Assembly: GCA_001414345.1 (NCBI GenBank)
Contig: LLCB01000163.1
Coordinates: forward strand, 1-64,000
Reading direction: 5' to 3'
DNA: 64,000 nt
From: Hymenoscyphus infarciens
Lineage: Eukaryota; Ascomycota; Leotiomycetes; Helotiales; Helotiaceae
The notes under the pieces are model-generated. The model had not been told where the DNA came from. It ran no database searches and worked only from the letters and a program-made list of their open reading frames with translations. A program made the translations under genes and the position numbers. Numbering within the stretch: position 1 is the first letter of the stretch; each line of letters opens with the position of its first letter. Below are positions 1-11,454 of the stretch, piece by piece.

Positions 1-157
1 GGGTGGCGGAGTGGGGGGGGCTTGGGGTGGGAGGGGGGGTGGGGGGGGTGTGGGTGGGGGGGGGGGGGGGTGGTGGGGGTGTGGGGGGGGTGGGGGTGGG
101 GGGGGTGGGGGGGTGGGGGGGTGGTGGGGCGGGGGGGGGGGTGGGGGGTTGTGGTGA
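1..157. repeat. G-rich low-complexity run
   Basis: This stretch is almost entirely G with scattered T on the plus strand, with many runs of four or more Gs. Such a strand could form G-quadruplexes. It could also be a sequencing or assembly artefact at a contig edge, since it begins exactly at the window start. The open frame across it is only a Gly/Val/Trp string and is not a gene. Confidence 0.8.
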
Positions 158-602
158 GCCTTTAGCGGTCTTTGGGGGGAGGACTTGGCTCCTTTCAGGC
201 CTTTCAGGGGACTTGGGAACGATTCAGAGTGTTGCCAAGCCGCTAACAGGAGCGCCAGCCAGTCGCGATGCCGTTTGGCTGATCCTGGCAGGTGCCAGTT
301 GTTCCTGCTTTGTAGAGGTACCTAGGCTTGCTTAGGCGGGTTTTAGGCTTTGTTAGTGCCTACAAGCACCAGTGACCCGGCATCTCAGCGATCTCAGTGC
401 ATCACCTGTACATCACGACGATAGGTACTTATAAAGCTCACAGGCAATTCAAGATGCTACCGAAGCCTGAAGGGCAGAATCTATGGCATCCCGTACGGTA
501 CCTACAGATGCCGTACCTGGATACCTAATACCTAATACCTACCGCACACTCTCTCAGGTTCAAGTCGACTACTGCATTGTATCAATAGTTGGTCCTCTAT
601 AC

Positions 603-630
603 CAGTGCAGTGCAGTGCAGTGCAGTGCAG
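603..630. repeat. CAGTG pentamer microsatellite
   Basis: Five to six tandem copies of the 5-nt unit CAGTG lie between unique sequences. No gene covers it. Confidence 0.85.
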
Positions 631-773
631 ACGGTGTAGCCCTGTAGGTAGAGTACAGTAGGCAGGCCCCTGCTCGCTCGCTCTCCTTTTCCACCTGCTA
701 CAAGCTAAGCGGACCATGCCAATGCTTGCCGCGTCGTCTCTTCCTGATCTCCCTCAACCTTCTTCTCTGCACA

Positions 774-1016
774 GTCTCTACGGGGACGGATGGAGAGGCG
801 GATTTTAGTACCATAGTCACAGTCGTAAAACTTGAATAAAACCACGACTAGGACTAGAAAAGCTAGAAGCTTTAAGGTTAGAGTTAATTAGTATCTGATA
901 GGCTTTCTTAATTTTCTGTTTTATTTCTGCGATTTTATTCTAGAACTTGAGAAGTTGTAAGGTGGCAGGCGCTAGGCTGGACCAAAATCCGCCTCTCCAT
1001 CCGTCCCCGTAGAGAC
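774..1016. mobile_element. 243-bp MITE-like element with 36-bp terminal inverted repeats
   Basis: The left arm (774-809) starts GTCTCTACGGGGACGGATGG. The right arm (981-1016) is its reverse complement over 36 nt with a single transition (A versus G near the inner end). The 171-nt interior is AT-rich and non-coding. Near-identity of the arms suggests a recent insertion. I could not define a clear target-site duplication: the flanks are ACA on the left and AGT on the right. It could be a MITE mobilised by a transposase elsewhere, or a hairpin of another origin. Confidence 0.7.
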
Positions 1017-3902
1017 AGTGGAGGGCTCTCAAGTCTCCTCCGCGCTTTTGGCTTCTGGCTTCTTCGTCCCATCTTCGTCCAGGCCAGGGATTGAACTTGA
1101 TGGTAGGCCACACCAGTAACCACACCACTTGGAAGCGTATAGAGTATCCCTATCACTTTTGGAAAAGGCGGGCAATCAACTTACGAGCCTGCCCTGCCCT
1201 GCCCTGCTGACCCTCCTTCCACTCCACCACACTGCGGCAACTTCGACCAGGGCCGGGCAAGTGGAAACACTTGTTGGTGGTCCAGCCCAGCAGAGAACCA
1301 GCAGAGAACGAGCAGAGAGCAGAGAGCGAGTTCCCTCACCAGTGGGTGGGGTGGATTCAGGATCCCAGCTAGACGCTACAGGGCAGGGCAGGCTCTGGTT
1401 CTAGGAACAGCTGCAACAGCACCAAGCACCTGCACATGTCGATGACTGGCCGGTCCGAGTCCGAGTCCGAGTTGACATGGAGAGGCTCAAAGGGAGTACT
1501 TAGCAGAGAGAGTGAAAGGAATGATCCCTCTGCAAAGAGCAGGTCGATTCCTGCGAATAGAGAGAAAATAGATGGTGGGATGGGACCTTTCTTGATATCG
1601 CCTTCGCACCTCCCCCCCCTTTTCCCCAAAGAGGAAGCCTCTCCTCGGTCGAGTCTCCCGCTTATCGTCATTTACCCAATTGCAATGCGCGTGTGCCTCA
1701 GCATCTCTACACAAGCCTCTAGGTACATATACGTAGGGATTCCCAATGCAACCGTACATGTTCATGTACTCTATTCTGCACTTCCTTGTGCCGTCGACAT
1801 GCACTTATCCGGCTCAGTCATGCCTACTGTACGTGGTAACCTTCGATCAGAAGAACAGCAGGGTCGAACGACTTTCCCCCGAGTATGTGGAGGTACAGTA
1901 GGACGACCTTCATCAAGACTACGAGATGTGTCTCTGAAGGGTGTCCTTTGTACTCGTACCTCGATAGATTGCTAGCCATGTAACCATCTCTCTCAAAACT
2001 GACAGAATCTTCCATTGATGACTTGCCTCCGCGATGTTCAATCGATAAGAACAAAACCCCCTGAATGAGATGATCCTCCGACTCGCCAACTCGGAGCCCT
2101 GAGCCTTGCCTTGCCTTGACTTGACTTGATCCAAGGACCAAAGCATGATTGATTGCCGCCATCAGAGGTCCCAGTGCCACCCATCCTCTTCCAGACTTCC
2201 ACCCATTCTCATCCATCTTCACGCCGGCCCGCAGGATTTCTTTGCCGAATAGACGAGACGGAAATAGCCCTCTGGCATCGTGTCAGTGCCACAACCACAC
2301 CGCAAATCCAACTCCGCCAACACCATGATGACGAGAATTGTTGGTGGGAGAACCCATTTTTTGAAGAGGAAAAAAAGTCGAGTCGAGTCTCATGGCAGGT
2401 GGCTGTCCGCAGACGTGGCTAGTACAGTACAGTAGGACTCTACTCGAGTAGTCCAATCCATGGTTAGGGTAGGGGACTCTGTACCTGCATTACGTCGCTG
2501 CAACCAAGGTATCGAGTCTGGCGCTTGTCAGCTTGAAGCCTCCAACCGGCGTGCGGGAATGGTGTTGAACGGCAGCCTGCGATACGCGCTATCCGGTCTT
2601 AGACTCGTAAAGGCCAGGAACGCTCGTCGGTCGCATGAAAAAGGGGGTTGGACAAGGACGAACGTGGTGGAACCATAGCCGATGAGTCGGACACCCTCGG
2701 AGTCGGATGACCCAAATGGGCCAAATTCATCCAATGACATGGACCGGACAGACTGATCCGGTGCTGATCCGATGTGCTTCAGAAGTTTGACGTTTGGAGT
2801 TTGCAGTTTGGAGTTGGGACGATGGAAACCACGAGAATAGAATCTTCCTCACTGTGCGCCGTGACGTGACAACGGTGCAGGTGAGCTGCCGACGAGTCGA
2901 GGACCAGACAGACCATGGGGAAATCAGACTGGTCAGTCAATCTCTCCATTGTTCATGCCGTGAAACGAAATTGGAAGTTCAGAATATTCCGGAAGTACGT
3001 ACTTCTAAAGCTAGAAGACGTTGACGACCATAAGGCATCGCATTGTCACTCACCAGACCAGCCAGACCAGACCATGACATGGAACGGGAAACCTCCGATC
3101 CGATCGGAATGGAGCCGCCAACGAGGCGAGGGAAAGAAGGGGGATAAACGCCACGATGCGTCAATGAGCGACGAACGGTCGGTTCATGGAGCAGCTTTGC
3201 ACACCCTGAATGCCGCCTGCTCCGTTGCTCGTAAAAATCATGCGACTTCTATTCGCTTCAAACTGGCTTACCTCATCGCACACAATCACAATTCATTGGC
3301 AGTAAACACGCCCTATATTCTATAGCCCTATGTATACAATGTTTATTTCTCCTCAGCAACATGAACATCTTCCCCATCTCATCTCAGCCTCTTGAGTCTT
3401 GAAAGGTCCCTCCCAAAGCTCGTCCGGCCGGGGTTTAGTGACCCCATCACACCCCATCAATCCCTCCCAACCAACCGTCCACAGAAAAGTCTATACAAAA
3501 ATCCCCCAACTGAAAACTGCAACAAAGAGACGTCCACGAATAATCTGTCGTCCCTCGCGCATCAATCTCCAGAACGCCAAGAAGTTTTTCTTTTCCTTTT
3601 CCTTTTCTCCTGGGGCGGAAAACGCATTATAGAAGCTCCGAGTGGCGTTTGATCAGACCCTTTCTCAAACCTTCTTTCTCCTTTTAGACGTGGCCCCTAT
3701 ATGAACACTGAACGGTCCCTCCCTTCCTTCTCGCATCACCAAAACAAGGTCGGTAACGATATGCTGGGAAGGGAAGAGAAAGCGAGCATGAGCGTCCCCA
3801 CCATCGTCGGTCACAGCAAAGGAGGATTTTACAGAATAAGGCTGGTGCGTGGGAAAGGGAAACAAGCATAGACTTAGGAGTATGTTTCTTGTGGGCTATG
3901 CA

Positions 3903-3904
<2 letters not shown>

Positions 3905-3941
<37 letters not shown>
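3905..3941 (+). repeat. poly-T tract (37 nt)
   Basis: An uninterrupted run of 37 thymidines lies next to a TATGG pentamer repeat at 3961-3983. It could be the reversed poly-A tail of an old retroposon, but I see no retroposon body beside it. Confidence 0.9.
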
Positions 3942-3943
<2 letters not shown>

Positions 3944-3960
3944 CTGGACTTGCTGGGGCG

Positions 3961-4057
3961 TATGGTATGGTATGGTATGGTATTCCTGAGTTTCTTGCGT
4001 TCGTGAGTTGGAAGTTAGAAGTTAGAAGTTAGAAGTTAGCAGTTAGAAGTTAGAAGT
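3961..4057. repeat. TATGG and AGTTAGA microsatellites
   Basis: Four to five copies of the 5-nt unit TATGG (3961-3983) are followed at 4011-4057 by about six copies of the 7-nt unit AGTTAGA with one variant. No coding region overlaps. Confidence 0.85.
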
Positions 4058-4769
4058 ATGCTGTCTTTCTCGAGCAGGGAACTGTACCCGTGGATCCGTG
4101 GATGCGTAGAAATGATCTCTCTTGGTTGGGTGTATGGGTGGTTGGGGGGGGGGTACGAGTACTGTACGTCTGATGTAGACTTTAGGTTGCCGGCACGCTT
4201 GGTTGGTGCTTGCTGGAACGACGGATGGGCTTTTAGCGAGGTAGATCTTGTTTATGCATTTTCTGACTTTTCCCCTTTTTCTCTCTTTCCTTCTGGAAGG
4301 TGGCGATGAGGTGGAAGAAGGGGGAAGAAGTGTGGGAGGATAGGTATCCCTTGGCTTAGGTGGCGGACCGTGACGAGGGGATGGGATGTTACAATACTCT
4401 CTCCACGTTCTTCCATCACGTCGAGGGGGTGTGATGTTGCACATATGTAGCTTGAGGTAATATATAGATTGTTAACAGGGAATGTAGAGAGTCCGAATAG
4501 AATGCTCTTCTCTTGTATATCGCCATTGCATTCGCACTACGTGTATATTCCTTCTTCCCAGCCTAAGTGAGGAAAACATTATCTTTCTTTCCTGTCGATT
4601 TTTCCCAGTAGTCAAAGCGTAAAGCGTAAAGCGTAAAGGCATTTAAAATAACCGCTGAGAGGGGTGTGCGAAGTATAAATAAATCTATACTAGGATTCGT
4701 TAGGATTTGTTAGGATTTGTTAGGCTTGTTTGTTGATGGAAATGGTCGTGATAAGTATGTTAGTTGTTC

Positions 4770-4873
4770 TTTTACTTTTTTACTTTTTTACTTATTTACT
4801 TATTTACTTATTTACTTATTTACTTATTTACTTTTTTACTTATTTACTTATTTACTTATTTACCTATCTACTT
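4770..4873. repeat. TTTACTTA octamer minisatellite
   Basis: About a dozen tandem copies of an 8-nt unit close to TTTACTTA. They generate a spurious Leu/Tyr/Phe reading frame that I do not regard as a gene. Confidence 0.85.
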
Positions 4874-6259
4874 ATCTAGTATTTATTATTTATTATTGTG
4901 GAGAAAAGCTAGGTAGGGAAAAGCTAGGTAGGGAAGCGTACTAGCTATCTTACTTATATACAGTACCTTAACAACCTTAAAAACCTTAATAATCTTAACA
5001 ACCTTAACAGGTCAGGACAAGGATATTCGTTTACTTTACTACCTTCCTACTAACTTACTAACTAACTAACTAACTATTGATTGTATCTACCTTATATCCC
5101 CTCTAGTTCTTTTCTTAGTTGGAGGTTTTCTTAGTTAGTAATTTTACTCTTGCTTTTTTGCTCTCGCTTTTTTTTAAAAATAAAAAATAAAGTTTCTCTT
5201 TTTTACTTTCTTTTCTTTTTCTTTCTTTTTTTCAAGTACTTTCTTTTTTTTACTTTTTTTTCTTTTTCTTTTCTTTCTTTTCTTTTTCTTTTCTTTTCTT
5301 ATTCACGTTATTTTTTTCTCTTATTTATATTGGATTTCTTCATCCTAGTAGAATCTAGGACCACAAAGGACTCTCCTAGCTGCTGTGTTTTTGGAAATAG
5401 TCTATCTATTACTTTTTATATCGAAGGATTCGATCTCTTCTTAGTTGGACTATTAGATTAATTTCCTCGTTTCCTTGTTTCCTTGGTCTTCTTTAAGTAG
5501 TAAACTTCTACTGAAGTTTTAGTTTAACGTTATAGGTTTAGCTTTATGGGTTTAGCGTTATAGGTTTAGGTGGGCGAGTGGGATGTTAAAAGTTTGTGGT
5601 TGTATATATATAAGGAAGGAAGAAAATAAGGGTTTTATATTCCTATTGTTTTGCCTTTCTTTACTTTGGAGTTCTTTTCTTTTTCTTCTTTTTTCTTCTT
5701 ACATGTTTTTTCTTCTTATACGTTCTAGTATAATGTTTTAGCGTAATATCTTTTTTCTTCTTTGTTTAGAGGGTTTTGGTTTTAGTAGTAGAGAATATTA
5801 TAGTCTCTTAAATATACCAAAAAGCTAAATTAACTAAATTATAGCTAGAAAATCAGTAAATCGTAAAGTCTTACTTTTTATAAGTAAATTTAAATTCTCT
5901 CTTCCTCTTCTCTCCTTTTCTTTTTTACTATCTTATACCTATAAAACTATCTATCTTAAGACTTAATAGTCTTATTTATAGCTTATACTAGCTAATTAGA
6001 GAATAGAGAGAGGTAATATATAGTACGTGTTTAGTAGTGAGATCGCCTCTTACTTTCTTATCTTCTTACTATTACGTAACTATTATATTATATTATATTT
6101 CTACTATTGTTTCTAGATAAATAATAGAGAGAGGAAGAGAGGAGAGAGAAGAGAGAGGAAAAGTAAGACTATGTTTACTTCCTTAACTCCTCTTACCTAC
6201 GCTAGGAAAAACTTTCCTCTAAGATATTTACTTACTCTCTTACTCTTTTCCTCTACCTC

Positions 6260-6320
6260 TCTTACCTATACTCTCACCTATACTCTCACCTATACTCTCA
6301 CCTATACTCTTACCTACACT
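6260..6320. repeat. 12-bp tandem repeat (CTCTCACCTATA)
   Basis: Four to five copies of a 12-nt unit, the last ones diverged by C/T transitions, lie within the AT-rich block. Confidence 0.8.
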
Positions 6321-6814
6321 CACTTAGTATAGATAATATATAAACGAAAAGGATAAGAAGTAAGTGAGTAAGTAGATAGTATAATATAATTTAAGATTTG
6401 CTATATCCCTTAACTTTTGTAATTTGCGATTTGCGATTTAGTTGATTCCGGCTTTTGGTATATACGGGACGCCCTAGATTGTGCCTAATCGGTATATGGA
6501 ATTGATAAAACTGAAATTAAACTTCCATCTTCCAATTTCTTCTTAGGGGTTGGAGGGAAAAAAGGGGGTTGGTTTTTCTTGGTAATAATAAGATATTGTT
6601 TGAGTTACTTGTGGACTTGTGGGTGCATTGGAAACCGCTTGAAATTGATCTAGTTTATCTTATTACAGTTTCGCTCTCGATGATGTACTGTGTGATAATT
6701 CTTCTGTCTATACTTGATACGCGTTTAAATACCTTTCCTTTCTTTTGACACTCTGGAGAACTTTGCAATTAAAGAGTATCGTTTTAGGGTGGGAGTGGGA
6801 GTGGGAGTGGGAGG

Positions 6815-7195
6815 TTAGATGAGTTATTGATAGATTCAACCATCATGAAGTTTTCTTGGTTGGGGATTTGTTATTTGGTACTGTGGGCGTGTCTGAGATT
6901 GTAATGATTTTTTTTGTAGGTATTAGAGGAATGAGTTGTTATTGGAAGAAATTGTGTTTTCGAATTCTATTTCTTCTTCTTTTCTTTTGGAGTTTAGTGA
7001 GAGGCTGGAGAGGTTATTGATAGGTTTAACCACCTTTTACCTTGAAGATGGATAATTTCTTATGTGGTATTGAAGGGTATGTCTGAGAATGTGTCGATTA
7101 TTTTGTAGGTGTTGGAGGAATGAATTGTTGTCAAAAGAGTTTATGTTGTCGATTTCTATTTCTCTTTTTCGTTTTTTTATATTTTAGGAGTTTAG
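6815..7195. repeat. imperfect 190-bp tandem duplication
   Basis: Two units start with GTTATTGATAGATTCAACC (6823) and GTTATTGATAGGTTTAACC (7013). They run in parallel through a 'gtgtctgag' segment, a 'tttgtaggt' segment and a T/C-rich tail with 'ttctatttct'. The spacing is constant at about 190 nt, and many of the differences are transitions. No coding potential is evident. Confidence 0.7.
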
Positions 7196-9392
7196 TTATC
7201 GGAGGTGTATAGTAGAGTTCTGTGAATGGTTTATTTTCTTCAAAATACCAAGGCGTGGGTATCCAAGGTTCAAGGTATATGACAAAGCTTAGAAGTTTTT
7301 GAAACAGACGGTCAGCTTGTATCCCAATGCCCCCCTCGACTGATGGATGATCTTTCTTTATACTAGGTAGGAACCTCTCAAGCTAGAAATTTATAGACCC
7401 TTCACTTGATGTCTAGGCTTAGGTGGTTGAGTTAAGTCTTTCCCAGAGCCATATTATTTGTATAAAGGGCTGTAGCTGACTTGATCATCTTGCTTGTAAG
7501 CGCGGAGAAGGTATACTCTCAGTTCTACAAATTCTTTTAGCTTTTTTTATTTTTTTATTTTTTGGTTATCATTCTCGCTCAGTAAGTGATCTTTCTTTAT
7601 AGGATGCTGAAGCTAAGCAAAAGTTGAGGTTACTGAAGCCTTGGAACCGTCAACTCTTTGTTGTTCCCATTGCTCCAAAATATACTTTGCGACTATTGAA
7701 TGCGCAAGTACATAACACAACTCAGTTCTATTACAAACCGCACTTTGATTGGGTCTCATGGGAGAAGAATGTTTGAGAGAATTTACCTATATTCACAACC
7801 GCACTGAGAAGTTTAAAAAAAATCGGTGGTCAGATAATTATTACACTAACTCTAACCGGATCTCAGAAGCATAATAGGAAGATAACAACCCCCAGCACAG
7901 ACGGGGAAGATGGAGAGAGTGTGTAGGTTGCCCCTAAATCACCACCGAAACGGATGACAATGATGAGGAGCACATAGACATCCAAAGCGCCGTCGCAAGA
8001 TTGGCAGCTCATCCTAGTTTTGCCGAACACTAGACGTTGATTTATTTCGAAGGTAGAAGGGACTTCGACAGCAAGAACATCTAGCGTATTTACATCTCAT
8101 GACTTGCGTTGATAAAGCGATTGATGGTAAAGTGGTACTGAAGTGTAAGTGTTCAAGTGTACGGGTTTGGCAGTATACAAGTGTACAAGTGTGCAAGTAT
8201 ACTATAAGAATGCACCTCTAAAGGAGTATGGCTGATGAAATGGGTGCTTCGCATCGATGGGGAAGCCGTGAAGTTAATTGGAAGTTGAAGGCGGTGCCAT
8301 GATTTTGGCTGCTTGGTTTCTATAGAGATCTGGAGGAAAAGCGACATTGGTACAGTCCTTTTCTTTGAGTACAAGTCTTTGTGTTTTTTTGGGTTTCAAT
8401 ACGGGTAGAAGTGGCAGATTTAAGAGGCTAGATGCAAGGCAAGAAGAAGCCTTAGTAACAAGAGAGAATCGAGAATTCTTCTCCTCTAATGCCTACTTTC
8501 CCTTAGGGTATCAGAATCAGCTTGGAACATTGAAAAGAATTATTCAAGACAGTTTGAAAGTTTGAGAAGTTTGACTTCTTAAGTCTCCTAACCTTTTAGA
8601 TTAATTGATATTCTTAGCCGAGAACATTGCGCATAATATTATAGAAAGGTACAGAAGAGTAGTGTGTAAATCTTATATGGTTTGTGAGTTTCTTTGGGAT
8701 TGTAAGACTACAGGTTGAGCTATATGTGGAGCTTGAATTTGAGTTTTGTTACTGTTTCTAAGATGAAAAGTGGCTAACTTCTGAAGTTTCTACTCTCTAC
8801 TGCTCTGGTATCGCACTTCAACAACTTGACGGGACTTATTACCATGGTAGCTATCCTATGAAAGCAGTGTACAAACCCAGCAGTTCTGTTTCAATCGAAG
8901 ATTGCTAGACGCCGAACCTCTTAAGAAGCGGTTGACATGGTTCGACACCAATACTTGCATTCAACAGACCAAGGTTACTGGATGGGTACTACTGGGGGTA
9001 CAATTCGACAAATCTAATGTTTTAAAGATGGCAATAAGTCTAGTTCCTGGCTAGCAGTACGGCAAACTGCAGGTCACACAGTTCTCAGACCGAAGATATC
9101 GTTTCAAACTTTGACTTTCTAGAATTTGTTGTCAATTTGGAACATACCTCCGAGGACTGAGGTTTAGTTAGGCACTTATTCTATTCCGTTATCTTGGCAT
9201 GGGTCTTTTCAAGTGACTACCTTTTTCCAGCCCTTGGTGGTTTTAGTTGAGGAAGAGGCTCGGAAAGATGGCTGGAGCCTGGAGATGAAGGATAGTTGGT
9301 GGATCTGAGATTGTCAGTTGGACTTGAGAGAAAAATGACTCACTCTAGGTCTCTTGGACTTTTCTACTAGTGTTTTAAAAGATATGGGTATC

Positions 9393-9492
9393 AGTAGGTG
9401 ACCTACAGATAGCCCAACCTTTCTCCAAGATATTTCTACCCGATAAGGTAGGTCACCTACAAATAGCTCCACTTTTCTACAAGAAATATATA
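9393..9492. repeat. two 45-bp direct repeats
   Basis: Two imperfect units share TAGGTGACCTAC / TAGGTCACCTAC, then 'atag' and 'ctccaagatat'-like segments. Each holds the near-palindrome GTAGGTSACCTAC. No gene overlaps; a binding-site pair or a small duplication are both possible. Confidence 0.5.
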
Positions 9493-9743
9493 CACCACAT
9501 CTTGAAAATATTCGTTTGGCGATTGTCAAGAGTTATGCTAAATCCAATGAATAATTGCAAGAGTTTCGCTTAACACTGTGCACCTTTTTCGGAAGAGTGT
9601 TCGATGAAAACTAGGACGATCTGTTCAGTGAGGTTGGAAAAAATGAGAAACTCTGGTTCTTAATTCTCCTAAATATTCCCAGTAACTGCAATTCTTGAAA
9701 ATTACTTCAAGTAGTAATAGGAGGGTGTTGGAGAGCCAGACCT

Positions 9744-10610
9744 GGGCCCCGATACGATATGTATCGTAAATATCGCGATAGATATCGCTGGATCATTCAA
9801 GAGACTGTTTAGAATATATACTACTAAAAAGAAGTTATAATAATATTAGATACATTATTACATTCGATAATTCAAAATATATTAAATCGTTTAGCATATA
9901 TATATATTTTTGTAACGGATTATTTAAGTAAATAATCTACTGTTTTTACACGAGATTATCTCTACTAAAAAAAAGCAATTATCTGCTTACTACTGCTTAA
10001 TACTAAACCTACGATAATTAGAATATATCCTAGTCTATCTTTTCTCATCTACTACTTATATTATTACTATAATTCTAAGATAGAATATTAGCTCTAAGAT
10101 ATACGAGCCAAATAATTATAGAATAAATAATATATACTATACTACTTTCAAAAGATTCTAGTATATTTAATAGACTCTTTATAATTATTCTACAGTAGGC
10201 TAAATAAGCTCTAGATCTAATACGATTATTATTGTCTAAAAAGTGATAATAACTAATAAAATATCGGGTTTTTGACACTAGTGCTCTATAGTACTAAATA
10301 AATATTATATAACTTATATTTATTTAAAAACTATATTTTCTATTTATTTAAATCTCATTTTTTCTATTAATATAAAAGAGCTCTTTAAAAATATAAGTTA
10401 TACTACTTTTGTAATTTAAAAGTTCTTAATATATATATCTAGAAAACATATAACTTTACTTAGCTATAGTCTTCCTACTAGCCTTCGGCTGGATGAGCTA
10501 TTTCCCGCCGATTATTGATTATTCATCTTTACCGTCAGAAATCCGATATATCATCGCGACATTCCATCGAGACGATTATTATCGTATACCCCCCCGATAT
10601 GCCACCGGAT
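9744..10610. mobile_element. AT-rich RIP-like block, possible degenerate TIR element
   Basis: A strongly AT-rich interior (about 9790-10490) is bounded on the left by CCCCGATACGATATGTATCG followed by TATCGCGATAGATATCG. On the right is a partly complementary stretch (about 10535-10600) containing CGATATATCATCGCGAC and ATCGTATACCCCCC. The inverted similarity is imperfect. It looks like a heavily mutated DNA transposon, but no transposase can be read and no target duplication is certain. Confidence 0.4.
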
Positions 10611-10715
10611 ATCGACGCCCAAGTCTGTGGAGAACAATGGCTGAGCTTCTTGTCTTTACGTTTTTTTGAAACTACTCGTACTATTAATGCCGCTAGGAAG
10701 ATATTTGAAATGATA

Positions 10716-10815
10716 GGTCTCATTGTTCCAGTCTATTTGGAGTAATATCATAGTATTGTACTAGAAGGCTGAAACAACGAGCAATATACTGCCGCTTTTT
10801 CAGTCCACCACGATA
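10716..10815 (+). repeat. dispersed repeat, copy 1
   Basis: Contains TCTCATTGTTCCAG, then its inverted counterpart GGCTGAAACAACGAG, then TACTGCCGCTTTTTCAGTCC. The same ordered modules recur near 19650, 33450, 58400 and 60140 in this window. The family is described in the findings. Confidence 0.65.
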
Positions 10816-11454
10816 CTGTCCAAAATAGATTTCATCGAATAAGGTTGTCCTTAATACCTCATCGAAATCAGGTGAATATAAGAGTTGCCCCGCTTGTTGT
10901 GCTCTAGACACGAAATGCGGGGAAGCTGGAAATGCTCGGTAATTGCCGAGGCATTGGCTTTGACTTGGGATCAATAGAGCGCTCGTAAAGAGGACTTGAA
11001 TGGTTATTGTGGAATCAGAGTAATTAACAATTAATAATAACTTTCCAAATAAAAGATTGTGAAGATGCAAAATGAGCAGCCGAAATGTACTCCCTTGTGA
11101 AGACTCCTCGGAATCCTACAGCCCTGTGAGTGCCAAGAATAGACATGTGGCCCGGACCTCACGAACCTGTCCAAGTCAAAGAAAAGTAAGTTTAAAATGA
11201 TACAGGTACGCAGATGGATTATTGACAACCCAACTCTTTAACCGCCCTGAGGATCATACTGCTGCAGCACTCTCACGAAATGTTCTAGCTGCTCCTTTAT
11301 GGCTGAGACAAGGCAGACTTGGGTTTAACTTTCAGCTGTATTCTTATTCGCTAGGGAACCGAGTACTCTCACCACTGCTGCGCCCAGCACCCCCAACACC
11401 AACATCCTACTCTCCTTCAAAACCCCAAATGACAGCGTGCCCCAGTACAATACA
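10816..11454. other. upstream region of the flippase gene
   Basis: About 640 nt between the repeat and the P4-ATPase start codon. It should hold the promoter and 5' UTR of that gene. A C/A-rich stretch (11370-11450) directly precedes the ATG. No separate gene is supported. Confidence 0.4.

Larger units (their letters stand above)
158..3900. other. gene-poor region, no supported CDS
   Basis: About 3.7 kb of mixed-composition DNA. The open frames are short, overlap each other on both strands and show no recognisable domain. It contains a CAGTG pentamer repeat (603-630), the 243-bp inverted-repeat element listed separately, and a short run of tgcctt/gactt repeats near 2104-2131. I see no intron-bearing gene that can be assembled here. 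Confidence 0.5.
4450..6475. mobile_element. RIP-like AT-rich block ending in a transposon terminus
   Basis: This block of about 2 kb is AT- and TA-rich with low-complexity T/C tracts. The last 58 bp (6418-6475) carry GCGATTT heptamers followed by GGCTTTTGGTATATACGGGA and a terminus ...GACGCCCT. That matches the right end of the 6.9-kb element at 35430-42328 in sequence and order. No matching left end is visible upstream, so this is a truncated or rearranged relative. No ORF survives. Confidence 0.6.
6476..9740. other. non-coding region with local duplications
   Basis: No supportable gene in about 3.3 kb. All open frames are under 75 codons and unrecognised. It contains a 190-bp tandem duplication (6815-7195), an AAGTGTAC-like short repeat near 8150-8200, and a pair of 45-bp direct repeats at 9393-9492. 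Confidence 0.5.

Noticed and set aside
3..335. 110-codon Gly/Val/Trp frame at the window start
   Set aside because: It arises from the G-rich low-complexity run and has no protein-like composition.
1436..1975. 179-codon plus-strand frame
   Set aside because: Overlapped by minus-strand frames of similar length, no domain, uneven composition.
5527..5575. repeated GGTTTAG words resembling telomeric repeats
   Set aside because: Irregular spacing and imperfect units inside an AT-rich low-complexity block; not a telomere or an interstitial array.
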